In this document: positions 45,401 to 56,559 of the stretch, one piece after another | Layout: each line of letters starts with the position of its first letter | How positions within the stretch are numbered: the first letter of the stretch is position 1 | Assembly: GCA_017979445.1 (NCBI GenBank) | Contig: CM030714.1 | Location: forward strand, 10,957,569-11,021,568 | Direction: 5' to 3' | Origin: Akebia trifoliata | Taxonomy: Eukaryota > Streptophyta > Magnoliopsida > Ranunculales > Lardizabalaceae | DNA: 64,000 bases | Notes under the pieces: generated by a model | What the model saw: the letters and a program-made list of their open reading frames with translations, nothing else | The model's database searches: none | What the model was told of the DNA's origin: nothing | Program-made: the position numbers and the translations under genes

Positions 45401-48400
45401 AATCCAAACAACTTTTTAGGCTTTCTTTAAGAAATGCACACGGAAATAACATAGATTAGCAAAGGGGGGTTGCAGACGTAATGAAATGATAATAGTACAT
45501 ACCAGTTACACACATGTAGGGTAAAGTCGATTATTCAACTTATGTTTAAAATATAGGATGGAAAAACGTTTTCTGGTACTACAGTCTAGAAGTTTTTGCT
45601 GTAGTGCAGGTTTTCTATACAGGCAGAAGGTTGGTGTGAGCAATCCAGACAGCATCGAATAAAGGTCCTTCTGGATTGGCCACGACAATTCCCACATCAT
45701 CGTTACCATTGAAGCCTTATACCAAAAATTTGGAGTTGTCAATGAGAGTTCCTTATTCCCCTACAAATCACAGCCATCGAATTTCAATAAGAATGCCTCA
45801 GCTTGACATGCGGCAATCTGTACTGGGCCTGAGGTGTGTTCCTAGTTCAATATCATAATTACCACTTTAGGGTTCATGTTATTATGGTGTAGAATTTTTA
45901 AAGGTGTCTTCTCTGAGGACTTTTTGTTTAGGGAGGAGATACTTTATAAAGAGATTAAGGTGTATATTTTATATTATTTTTTTCATTTTTGCTTTCTTAT
46001 GTAATATGTAGGTCAACCTCCCATCTCTTTTTTCATTTTTTTTCTCGTAAAGTTTTAGCCTATCAAAACACACACAATGGTCCCTTTTTGGCTCACCGCC
46101 TCAACTGTCATGACTCACGACAAAGAAATTCTGGGAAGAGTCCTAGAGTTTAGATTCATGGTTAGAATGATTCCTTCATAAGAGTATCCATAGAACATAA
46201 ATTGCAGGCTAGAAGATAAGAGTGAGATAGGATTTGTTTCCAGAGTAACATTGTTAATCAAGGTGATCTCAATCAAAAGAAAGCTATATGATGCCTTCTC
46301 CAACCTCAATGCTACCAGAAAATGTAAAGGCAGATTTCTTAGTTAAGAGATGGGGCTAGTTCAGTTAGTTTGTGTAGTTCTTCTGCTTCATCTAGTCTTT
46401 CCATTTCGTTCACCTTTCTCTTTCAATGGCGGTTGGTGGACAAGGTTTTTCAACAATTTTTTTTAATTTGTTAACAAGGATAGTCCATTTTCTTAAGAAT
46501 ATGCTGAAAACAGTTGGACATATCATGTTAGACACATACCATCAGACAATTCCCAAAAAAAAAAAATCATTAATTTATTTTTATAGTTCGGTTTCAGCTA
46601 TATTAATTTATTTTTATTTTTATATTAATTCATTAAGTTATCTACATACAATTTTTCTGTAGTGCCTACATAAAATGAACTAAATTATTCCAAAAAATAA
46701 ACGTCAACTTAAAAAAGGGTTGCGCTATTTACACCCACTTTTTTGCTTGTCACACCCACTTAAATGTTAAATGTCAATAATGTGTAAGTATGTAAATACC
46801 CTTTTGGGTTTTATTATGTTTTATTGCATACACCAACCAAACACTCACCAAACAAACACAATTTTTCTCTCCTACTGATTCGAAGCATATCAAACCCTAA
46901 TGAAACATCCATATCGAAAAATCCAATCAAAGTTCAGTCGAATCCACATAACCAACTAATTTTTCGTTAGAGATTTATCAAAAGATCTTGTTTTGATCAT
47001 TTGTGGATACATTATTCATTAAAATCTGATTTTTTTTTACCATTTTTTGGTATAATTAAGCATTTTGATAGGTGGAAGTGAGTTTTTATCATTTATTTTC
47101 ATCACCTTTTGTTCTTGGAATTGTTTTTAATTGTTTTGCAAATGAACCATGTTAAAAATCGGTTTTCTCTTTATCATTTGCATCAAAAAAATAAAAATAA
47201 AAATTCCAGTACGTTCTGTAAGTCAAGACCGAACTCATCAGCACTATTTCAGTAGGTACATACCGAATGCATTTTTTTACATGGGATCCCATGTAAAGAA
47301 CTGTTCGGTATGTACCTACCGTTTGATAGCATATTTTTTCAATATGTTTCTATCGAATTTATCGTTCTTAGATTGGTAGTTATATACCGAACAATTCCTT
47401 GCACAAGATTCCATGTGAAAAGCGTTCGGTATGTTATTACCAAACCTTTTTTAAAATGTTCAGTATGTATTTACCAAAAATGACTGAGAGGTTCAGTAGG
47501 TTGCAATGGGTGTAGCAAGCAAAAAAGTGGGTGTCAATAGCCCACGCCCTTAAAAAAAAGTTGACATATGACATACCAGGTTTGTGGGGGTCGGGGATCA
47601 CTATGCCCAACACTTTCTATATAAATGTTAGACACTGACGTGTCACCACTCACTACGTCATTGTTACATAATGCAAGATTTATATGCATTCCTACTTAAC
47701 AAAAAAAAAAAAAAAAGATTTATATGCATTCCTTGTTTTAACAATGTTCTCCATCAAGAAGGCATTAAATTCTGTAGAATGTTTGAGAAGTTTAAGGGTG
47801 TCTTCTTTCAAGACTTGTTATTCACATGGAACCCAGTTTGTAGTCATCTCGACCATTGTTCTTTTTTTTTTAATATAAAAATAAATTTTTATGTAAAAAA
47901 AAAAAAAAAAAACCCCACATAAATCCAAGTCAATGATTATTGGAATGATGAAACCACATGAATGTGTATGATCCCGCTACTCGGATATATAACGGAATCT
48001 ATTCTTACGTTGTAATGAATTTAACTTTCCAATGGGGCTAACACATTAATTGACAATTTTTCTAAACCAAAATACAAGAAAGTTGGAATTTTGGCTCTGG
48101 TTTTGCTAAGTAATTGAGGTTCCAATGTTCTTCTGTCTAAGGTTTCAATCCCATTTTCAGTATCAGTTTCAGTCCTGACTGAAATAAAAATTGACCAATT
48201 GAGATTTCAAAATTTGGGTATTTGGGGATTATATTCTTTTGAAGAAGTCATGTTCCAAAATTCCAATTTTTTAAAAAATAATTTCTAACAGATTCATAAA
48301 AGCTATCAAAACAAGAAATTTTTACGAAAAGTCTTCGAAATTAGAGGTGTAACCTTGAGTTGGGAGAGGAGATTCGTGCAGTTGTCGAAATCGTTCCTTA

Positions 48401-48458
48401 TAAAAGCTGCTTTGAATCTCTCAAACAGCTGCGAAACCTCTGTGAGCTTCGGATCCAT
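42419..48458 (-). CDS. RPN12A: 26S proteasome regulatory subunit RPN12 (lid, PCI protein)
   Basis: Six minus-strand exons: 48458-48354, 45353-45275, 45048-44946, 44724-44461, 43519-43408, 42559-42419. They join to 267 residues, the length I recall for Arabidopsis RPN12A. RPN12 is a non-catalytic subunit of the 19S lid; it completes lid assembly so that the lid joins the base. Seen: MDPKLTEVSQLFERFKAAF, LPPLFEDSPNAVDELTIARD, the helical PCI-type region LGLNLLRLLVQNRIAEFHTE and KHAVELEQSFMEGAYNRVL, then TYVYFMDLLAKTVRDEIAGC, SEKAYDYLSINDARQML, and the end LQLINQTLSYARELERIV. All introns are GT-AG. Intron 1 is ~3 kb and holds a foldback element; intron 4 holds a hAT-like MITE. No disabling change was seen. 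The A/B paralogue assignment is not certain. Confidence 0.96.
43783..44124. mobile_element. hAT-like MITE in RPN12 intron 4 (342 bp)
   Basis: Ends TAGGGCTGTCAATTGATCGG and CCATTGACAGTCCTA. Flanking 8-mers CCTGCAAT / ACTGCAAT match at seven of eight. The interior is rich in GGATCAGATC-like and ATCCAAT phrases. Confidence 0.82.
46703..47565. mobile_element. Foldback element with two internal hairpins, in RPN12 intron 1
   Basis: Ends GTCAACTTAAAAAAGGGTTG and CCACGCCCTTAAAAAAAAGT are imperfect inverted copies. Further in, TTTACACCCACTTTTTTGCT pairs with AAGCAAAAAAGTGGGTGTCA. Two hairpins lie inside, at about 47249-47323 (AGTAGGTACATACCGAA / TTCGGTATGTACCTACC around TACATGGGATCCCATGTA) and about 47371-47446. 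About 860 bp; no clear target duplication and no coding sequence. Confidence 0.7.
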
Positions 48459-48552
48459 CTCTTTCTCTCTCTCTCTGTTAAATCAAGAAAAATCACTCTA
48501 GAAACCCTAACCCTAGTTCGCCTGTTATCTCTCTATCTTCTTGAAAATACAA

Positions 48553-49035
48553 ATAGGGTGATTTAGACATACCCTTCCACATTTTGGTGAATATTTGAGA
48601 TACACCTATGTTTTCAAAATGATGACATATCCCTTGACCTCAGTCGTCTCTGAAAAACCATTACTGAATGACCTCAATGCCCTTACTTTCATACTGGCAA
48701 GAAAACAAAAACAAAACAAAATACCCTTGATTTTCTTCCCAAAATTTAGAATCTCCATGATCATTAACCTCTGGTAAATTTCTTCGGTCTGAAGTTTAAA
48801 TTAGATAAAATCTTAAAGTTAAAGATGATTGGATTTGAAAGTAAAAAATATGCGTTAAAGAAGAATGATTTTAAAAGAGAAAAAAATCTAAGGTTTTTTT
48901 TTTTTATTATGGGTCGGTAGAGGTTGAAGTCACGGGCATTTAAGTCATTTTATATAAGTGTATCACACATGATTGAGTTCAAGGGGGGGGGGGGGTATTC
49001 TGCAAAATGTAGAGGGTATGTCCAAAATACCCCCA
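48553..49035. mobile_element. Foldback-family element (~480 bp)
   Basis: GGGTGATTTAGACATACCCT then CCACATTTTGGTGAATATTT at the left; TCTGCAAAATGTAGAGGGTA then TGTCCAAAATACCCC at the right. Same terminal family as 38699-39840. Contains a G10-11 homopolymer near 48986. It lies just upstream of the RPN12 start codon, so it may sit in or displace the promoter. Confidence 0.65.
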
Positions 49036-49687
49036 AAAAAATACCTCTTTTATGTTATTTTCTAATAAGGAAAAAAAAAAGGCTTTTGTTGAAAAAAAAA
49101 AAATCTTAGCTTAAAATGGGGAGGACCTTAAAAAGGTCTCAACAATTGGGAGTTTGTTGTTGTTGTTGGTTTTTTTTTTTTTTTTTTTTCAATGCTTTAA
49201 GTTTTAATTGACAAGCTATTTTAGACTGGATAAAAGATCTTAGATAAGGGATTTTGAGAAGGGACCTTAGAGACCAGTTCAAGGCCTCATTTGTATGGAG
49301 TGGTAGAATTGAAGAAAAAAATATTTATTTATCTATTTTCTTGATCCTGTATGGGCTTTGGTCGAATCAAATTCGACAATCGATCGAATCAAATCAAGAT
49401 TGATCCCAAACCTGTCCGTTTATCTTATCAGACCGGGTCCTTATTGGATCCCAATACCCAGAACTTAAATTATCGGATTGGATCGGGAATAGTCGTAGTC
49501 GGGACTTATTATGGCTGTGGTGCTTAAGAAAATTGAGACTAAATTTTTCTATACAAACTCAATACTTGATTGTTACAATATAATTCAAAGCCTTAAGCTT
49601 GGCTCCTTACACACAATGATTGATGAATTATTCTCAAATTTCATCTTAATTTTATTATCTCACATTAAGAAGAGGGATTGATGAACA
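49036..49687. other. Intergenic between RPN12 and the coiled-coil gene
   Basis: Poly-T and poly-A tracts, and near 49370-49510 another GATTGATCC / ATTGGATCC-rich stretch resembling hAT-like interiors without clear ends. No gene was seen. Confidence 0.35.
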
Positions 49688-52435
49688 CTAGTTCCTCATA
49701 TGTATAATCCCCTCACAAGCCAGAGTCCCTCCAAGGCCTCCTATAATCCGAGTGATCCGAACTTCTAGACCCTTTTGTACTTCCTTGAAGAGGGTTCTCA
49801 CACTGTCGGAGAACCGCTTCATATCAAAGCTCGCAGACTTATTAACCTCTTCGGCTCTGTCTACAAACCCAGAATCGATCCTTGATTGTATCTCCGTTAA
49901 TTTCTGCCCTGTTGCAACCATGTATCTTTGTAACTGAAATGTTTCTTCGAGGAAATTCTCTAGTGTTTTAGTCCCCTCCTTTGTTCTTGCAATTCTCGAG
50001 TCTACGCCACTTCCATCTAAATCATTATCATTCTGAAAAATAACAAAAAAGAGAAGCAAAAAATTTATAGTTTCGATTATACGAAGAGAGACACTAGTGA
50101 ACCTCGATTATGGGTTAAGGCCTTACCATCCGTCTGCAAAGGTCGTCGATCTTCTCTTGGAGGGAATGATACCTACTGACTTGTTTATTAAGCAAAGGCA
50201 TTAATACAACTAAACCCTTTATCCCATGCAATTCATCATCCTCATTCCCTCTCTCTTCACATTCTTTTTTCATTCCTACTAACTTCTCAAGTAGGAGAAG
50301 TTGTTGCTTAAGCCTCTTAATGTTGTAAGAAACTCCTAAAGCATGGAAATCCAATTTCGACGTTGAAGTGTCTTTTTTAATCAAACATTGGCTATCCAAT
50401 GCTAACTTGTTGAAAACCTCGACCTTCTCCGGACTCACACATTGTTGCCCAACGTGACCCGTGTCCATGGTGACCTCTTTCTCTACTTCGATCTCTTCTC
50501 CTTGAGCTTGGACTACCAAACTAACATCTTGGGACTGATCCTCCAATGGGTTTTCTTCTTCTTTCCCTTCGCTTGGTTTCATCCAAATGGGTGTTTGATC
50601 TGCGGTCAGATCCTTCGGTGCAGAGTTTGAGTTGGTCATTTGGCAATGTGAGGGATTTAATTGCACACTAGTGAATTTTTCTTTTAAAGACTTCGACTCT
50701 GCTTCTTGGTTTAACAACAAGGCTTCTAGTTTCATGTTTTCCTCTATGAGCTGTGACAGTTTCTTGTCAAGTCCTTCGATATGGGATTGAAGCTGCTTTG
50801 ATTCTAGTTCCATGCTTAGAAACCTCCAGCGAAAAGCTTCTAACTTCTCATCTTTTAGTCTCAATTGTTCTGCAAATGCATCTATTTCTAAGTGATGTCT
50901 TTGCTCAAGCATTGTTGTGTTCTTCTCTGTTTCGGAGCGAACCCAAACTTCCAACTGCTTAACATCGGCCGTGATCACTTCATAGCAAGTAAGAAAAGAA
51001 AACATAAGAAACATAAAGATCATAATCCAAACTGTACTTTTAACCATTTAAACAAAAGAGTGGAATGGAGCTTATCTTGCTGTTTTTTGTATTATTATCT
51101 TTTATTTTTACTAGTTTTATAGTTTGATCTAGGGTTTCATGCTCAAAAAAATGCACGATTATTAGAACGAAAATCTGAAATCAAGAATCTGATCTTACCA
51201 AGTTCTCTATTTCCTTCAGGAGAATATTGATCAGAACAGTCAGAAATAGCATTAACCACTCTCTGGGGTGCAAGAAAGTCCCTCTCCTTTCTATGTTCAG
51301 CTTCCAAGTACTCAAGAAGATGAGTTTTGGGGTTCACCCTATCGTCTGTCGGCTGCAACCCAGTCCTTCGATACTGTGAGCCGCCAGCCTCAACGGGTTG
51401 CACCCCTCTCGAATCAAATTGGTTGGTAAAATTACTTCTCGAAGATTGCCTCTCATGTTTGGACTCGCACAATGTTCTCCATCTCTCCGTCTCTAGCTCG
51501 GCTTGCTTCCGCCTCGCCTTTGATATTTTCACCTCCTTCAACAAAATTTGTTTTTCTGTTGTATCCAATTTGGATTTCCTCAGCATTGCAGACAAGATGT
51601 TGTCCTTTTGTTCCGAGTCCTTACGCATCTTTACGACTTCCATTGATAGCTTATGAACCATTGACACCGATTCCTCCTTTTGCTTATAGACCGAGTCAAG
51701 CTTGTCCTTTGAAGCCTCGAGTTGTCGAAGGGCTCGACCCATCTCAGCTTCAAGTTGCCTTTGGTTCGAGACGAGCTCTATAAAAGCGGTTTTGTGCTTC
51801 CTAAGCTCCAACGAATGTAATTGGGCTTCTTTCTTCGAAGCCAATCGTAATTCCTCCGTGACATCCTCGGCTTTCTTTAGCTTTTCTTCAAGCTCTTTTA
51901 TCTTCCCCACTTCTTCCTCCAAGGCCTTATCTCTAGATTGTATTAAAAGCTCCTTCTCTTGTAAATTCCCATCCAAATTTAAGATAATTTCTTCCTTCTT
52001 CGTCTCTACGACATGTAATTCATTAAGAAGAGCTCCGATTTGCTGTCGTAGCTTCTTCCTTTCGCTTAACCAGCTTTGTTCTTGCGTGGCGAAGATGCGT
52101 ACTACTTTCTCATTTGCTTTTGCATCTTCACTTCTCCTTTTCTTCAATTCTATTAGCTCCATTTCGGCTTTCTTGAGCTTCTCGACAAGCTCAAATCTCC
52201 CCTTTATGGCTTCTCCCCTCTGAATTTTCCACACAAGCAATCCCAAGAGATGGGCACTTCCTTGAAGCATTTTATCCCGTGTTTCTGACATTTGTCGATC
52301 CTTGATTTCAGATCCTGAAAGGAGTTTGAGAGCGACAAATGCACACGAAACACCAAAGTACATTGGATACAAGCTGTCAGACTTTTCTTTGGAGATAAAC
52401 AAACATGAAGATGGGTCCTCATTCTCATCCATCAT
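49688..52435 (-). CDS. Long coiled-coil plant protein, function unknown
   Basis: Three minus-strand exons, 52435-51199, 50977-50127 and 50032-49688, encode 810 residues (junction phases 1 and 0, all GT-AG). The first 40 residues hold a short hydrophobic stretch, MYFGVSCAFVALKLLSG (residues about 25-41), that could be a weak membrane segment. Residues about 45-330 are almost continuous heptad-rich Lys/Glu helix (ELVEKLKKAEMELIELKKRR, LEEEVGKIKELEEKLKKAED). A polar linker follows, then a second coiled coil in exon 2 and an acidic middle (GKEEENPLEDQSQD). Exon 3 adds more helix and ends CEGIIHMRN. I recall similar plant proteins labelled 'USO1-like', a label given to many coiled coils; it should not be read as a trafficking function. 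Two in-frame ATGs adjoin at 52435/52432. Confidence 0.85.
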
Positions 52436-53147
52436 TCAAGAATTCGTTTCGTCTTCTTCGGAAAATTTATGCAGAACAAATCAAAAAGCTTCATCAAGTG
52501 TTAAAGTAATTATGATCATACTTCCACTAGAATTCAAAGAAAATAACCAATACCCATCACAGATAAACCATTATCTTATCAAATTAATTGGTTCAAAACT
52601 CAAACTAACCAATACCCATTACAGAAAATCAAGATTTAGTCTTCTTTCATAGCTATTTTAGCAGGAATTTGAAGATCAAAAGGGTTGCCCAAATGGGTAT
52701 TTCAAGAGGAGATTTTAAAACAGAACCCATGCAATTAAAGCCATAAAAAAATGTTGTTTCATCTATATGAATGTAGAGGTAACCAATTTTTCATGGTGAA
52801 AGCATGGCAAAACAATGGTGTTTCACGTGTGGGTGACTGCAGAAATCAGTTCAATAATTAAAGTACTGAAACAGAATAGCATGAGAGAGGACATGGAACT
52901 TATTCCCTGGTTTTCAGAGGAAAAATTAACAAAATCAAGCCCGCTTGCTTTTTTTTCTTAATTCTAATTGTGAACATTAGAAGCAAATTTCCTGGATTCC
53001 TGGTGGTTGGTCACCATTACTATTAAGAAAAAAAAAAAATTTGAAAGAAAAAGAGAGATTTCTCTATCAAACAGCCTAAAAAAGGTTGTCTTTCTACAGA
53101 AAACCTTCTTCACCTACCATGCTAAAACACAAGGGAGGGAAAAAATT
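52436..53147. promoter_or_regulatory. Upstream region of the coiled-coil gene
   Basis: About 700 bp before the start codon; must contain promoter and leader. No specific element could be assigned with confidence. No other gene was seen. Confidence 0.35.
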
Positions 53148-53546
53148 TAGATCTGCCATTGACACCCCAAATTTTACTTATTACATCCCAATTAAAAATA
53201 AGATGAGTTACCATTTTATGCATTGAATTCGATTCTGATACACTGTTCATTTTAATTCTTAAAACATGTTAATGCAGTGAATTCATCACATTATAATCAA
53301 CGAATTCATTGATAAAATATCAGTGATCTCGTCGTTACCTGCAATCTCACTAGTAATTTATTAGCGGATTCGTTGATTTTAAAAGTGACGAATTCACTGG
53401 AGAACATGTTTTGGGGAATTAAAATAAACAATGTACCGAAACTAGAATTTTGTCATAACTTACACACACGTATTAAAAAATATATCAAGAAAATAAGTGA
53501 ATGATTAAGAATAAGTAAAAGTTGGGGTGCCAATAGAAGCTCTCTC
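53148..53546. repeat. Long MITE of the TATTGCCACA-related family (~400 bp)
   Basis: CTGCCATTGACACCCCAAAT at the left and GTTGGGGTGCCAATAGAAGC at the right are inverted copies, continuing through TTTTACTTATT / AATAAGTAAAAG. The interior (GTGACGAATTCACTGG, AACATGTTTTGGGGAATTAA) recurs at 18180-18330. A second right-end-like piece is near 53778. Confidence 0.65.
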
Positions 53547-55207
53547 TTTTTATAATTTTTTTTGCTGGACTTATTTATTTTTTTTCTTCTTTTCGTTTTC
53601 ATAGTGGGAAGCCTAATCATAATTGTAAACAGCTACTGAAATTGTTCGAATGAGTGTTATAATGCCTTGTAATATCGAGATTATAATTTGAGTCAAACAT
53701 TTGTAATGTTTGAAGAGTGTGTTTTAATTTTTAATCGGGCTTTGATAAATTATTTAAAAAGTTGATGCCTAATAAGTAAAAGTCGGGTGTCGATAGCAGT
53801 TTTTTTTTTTTTTTAAATTACAAATGTTGACAAGATATTTTGTTGAATTTGTACAGATCTGACCCACCTCTTGTAAATTACTCATTGTGAAAGTCTAACC
53901 TGCACCATATTAGTTAACCAATCAAACCTAGGCCACATGATTTGGACTATTGGCTGAATAAAGTGGATAAACTACCAATTATTGGGAGTTTAGTCCCCAT
54001 TCTCAGTGCATTTTAGCAAATCCTAATGAATGTTTCTAACGTGCGCCAACTAGTCTTTGGGGTCGCTCTCAGTTTTCAACCAAATGAGAGAAATTGGTAC
54101 ATAAATGTTAAGGTAGCGTTTGAACGCTTTTGGGGGGTCACTTCCCACAATTTTGGCCCCAAAGTGTTTTCAGGTTGGAAATTACAGTTTAATAATAGAT
54201 TTTCACTTCTCACCAAAGGAAAAAGATAAAAAATGTGCAAAAACTCTTTTAATAGTTGTAAAAATCTTACAAAATTTAAAGTTGTGTTTGAATTGAGAGA
54301 AATGAAAAGAAGAGAAACTCATTAAGAGAAGAGAAGCGAACTTCTATTATATGTTACAACTTACAAATTTATACTTTACGACAAGTTACAGTAGCTTTTT
54401 TTTTATATATTTATTATTATTGAGTTTTATAAAAAATTTATAAACAAATATTTAATTCTTTTTTAATTTAAAATATGTGAATTATTTTGAATAATTCAAT
54501 AATCTAGAGAATTACGTTCATTGAAAAAAAAAAAAATTCGTGAATTTTTCACGAATTAAACAGGAAATTACCAACAAGGGGTACGGCTTTCTTAGATAAT
54601 AATACCCTATTCTTTGAGTTAATGACGAAAAGATCACTCAAAATGTCCTAATATATTAAACTAATGTTCAAAAGGATCAAAATTTTGTAATATAATTATT
54701 AAAATATCTAAAGAATTTGATTCTAAAAAAAAAGCAATTATTAAACATTCTCCTCAAATGGTAAATTTTGCAACGAAAGAGAGACTTCTATAGAAGTACT
54801 TTTGTTGGATGAGTCACTTCCAAACAAGGCCTAAATGTTTCTTTCAATCATTAAATGATGTGAGTTTTTTAGTCATCTCTACTTCTTAATAGACCAACAA
54901 ACATCCATATCTGTGGCCCAATTTTTTTTATTTTTTATTTTTTTTTCTGAAAATTTAAATCAAATAATCAAACCCATCACTGTCTCCTCATCATCATCAC
55001 TAACCAACTTCAAAACTAAATCTTTTAAGATGGCTGAATGTGCTTGGTGGCATCTCTCTCTTGCCCCCTTGGTTGAGACCTGTAAAGCAGGAACTTGTTG
55101 AACAAAAGCACTACACATCTCCTATAAAATCTTAAACTGACTTTCAAGGCATCAAGGCCCATCCCCACCCTAATCATCTTCCTTTTGTTCTTGTTGTTTC
55201 TTTTATT
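53547..55207. other. Intergenic, nothing recognised
   Basis: AT-rich with homopolymer runs. Two short frames (54026, and a 23-codon ATG frame at 55031) show no recognisable similarity. Confidence 0.35.
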
Positions 55208-55910
55208 TATTTATTTAAATATATCCCTATAGATTTTGATAAATATTTAAGATATACCTCTGCTTTTTCAAACTGATGATATACCCCTTGATCATGATCT
55301 TCTTTGAGAGCAACAGAAAATGTCCACATTAGCCTCATCTTTAACCTCTAATTTTTATTATTATTATAACAAATATGAAGAACAAGATGGGATTTTTTAC
55401 AATGATCTTTTGAAAAAAAGAAAAAGAAAAAATTGACAAGAGGTTGAAGAAGGTGCTACTTTCCGAAGATTTTGAGTGCTTAGGATTTGAAACTGGTGTC
55501 TTCACATACTTGTTTGGTTATTGCAAGAGATCATACCAACAACTTACTTATTTGGTTAAAGTCATGCCACGACTTGGATTCAAAACCCACATTCACCTAG
55601 TAATTACTCACTACTGAAGATGAGGTTATTTTGGCCATTTTCAAGTTAGTTTCTAAAATATCATTAGTCATTACAAGAGGTTGAAGGAGGTGATCGCTTG
55701 TTAAGTTTGTTAAAGTCTGTGAGTGTTGACATCACAATTCACGACTTAGATTTAAAAATAAATAAATCAATCAAAAATGAGGGCATTTTGATTATTTTGT
55801 ATTAGTCTCTCACCAAAGATCACAGTCAAGGGGTATAACATTAGTTTGAAAACATAAAGGTATCTCAATTATTTACCAGAGCTGGAGGGATAACAACTAA
55901 ATTACCTTTT
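55208..55910. mobile_element. Foldback-family element, eroded (~700 bp)
   Basis: Left ATATATCCCTATAGATTTTG with TTTTTCAAACTGATGATATA; right GGTATAACATTAGTTTGAAA with GCTGGAGGGATAACAACTAA. These are the terminal repeats of the 38699 and 48553 elements with many changes. No duplication was found. Confidence 0.55.
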
Positions 55911-56082
55911 TAAAAAAATAATTTAAGATCTGTCCTAGGAATCTGAACATGTATAAATTGGAACATGACAGTCATTTCCTTACATCCAAAGCAAATAGTT
56001 TCTTACATTAACAAATAAATAAATGGAGACCCACATATAAAAGTACCTTTCTCTTTGACCATTTGTCATTAGTTTTGAAAAA

Positions 56083-56083
56083 C

Positions 56084-56126
<43 letters not shown>
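56083..56126. repeat. Compound (CT)n(TA)n microsatellite
   Basis: A CT-rich tract merges into a short TA tract that directly abuts a palindromic MITE. It is another microsatellite landing site outside the main array. Confidence 0.9.
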
Positions 56127-56474
56127 GGGGGTGTTCAATGGCAAACTTTTTAGCAAATTTTTTGGTAAAACATTTTTCAAAACATGAGTTAAAAATTTTG
56201 GAATAGGCTGATTTTTGGTGATGAGGAGATCATCATCACCAAAAATCAGCCCATTCCAAAACTTCTAACCCCATCAAAAACAGTTTACAAAAAATGGATG
56301 GTCCACGATTTTTCAACTTGTAAACATGGGTTAGAAGTTTTGGAATGGGCTGATTTTTGGTGAGGATGATCTCTATGGTGAGGAGATCATCCTCACCAAA
56401 AATCAGCCCATTCCAAAACTTCTAACTCATGTTTTGAAAAATGTTTTACCAAAAAGTTTGCCATTGAATGCTAC

Positions 56475-56476
<2 letters not shown>
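56127..56476. mobile_element. Palindromic MITE, type A, outside the main array (350 bp)
   Basis: GGGGGTGTTCAATGGCAAAC left, GCCATTGAATGCTACCC right, full core with GGGCTGATTTTTGGTGAGGA, followed by a 40-bp TA tract. Part of the left inner hairpin is missing near 56221. Confidence 0.9.
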
Positions 56477-56519
<43 letters not shown>

Positions 56520-56559
56520 CTTAAAGCTGGAGTGTATTCAGTGCAACTATATACACTAA

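Noticed and set aside
46130..46370. Possible LINE RNase H end (ENVKADFLVKRWG) in RPN12 intron 1
   Set aside because: The only support is a single ~13-residue match, and the upstream frame has stops; too weak to annotate.
51327..52223. Plus-strand frames opposite the coiled-coil gene
   Set aside because: Ser/Phe-rich frames are the expected antisense of a Lys/Glu-rich coiled coil.
55031..55102. A 23-codon ATG frame with a fair start context
   Set aside because: No similarity, no exon structure and nothing conserved visible; too short to support.
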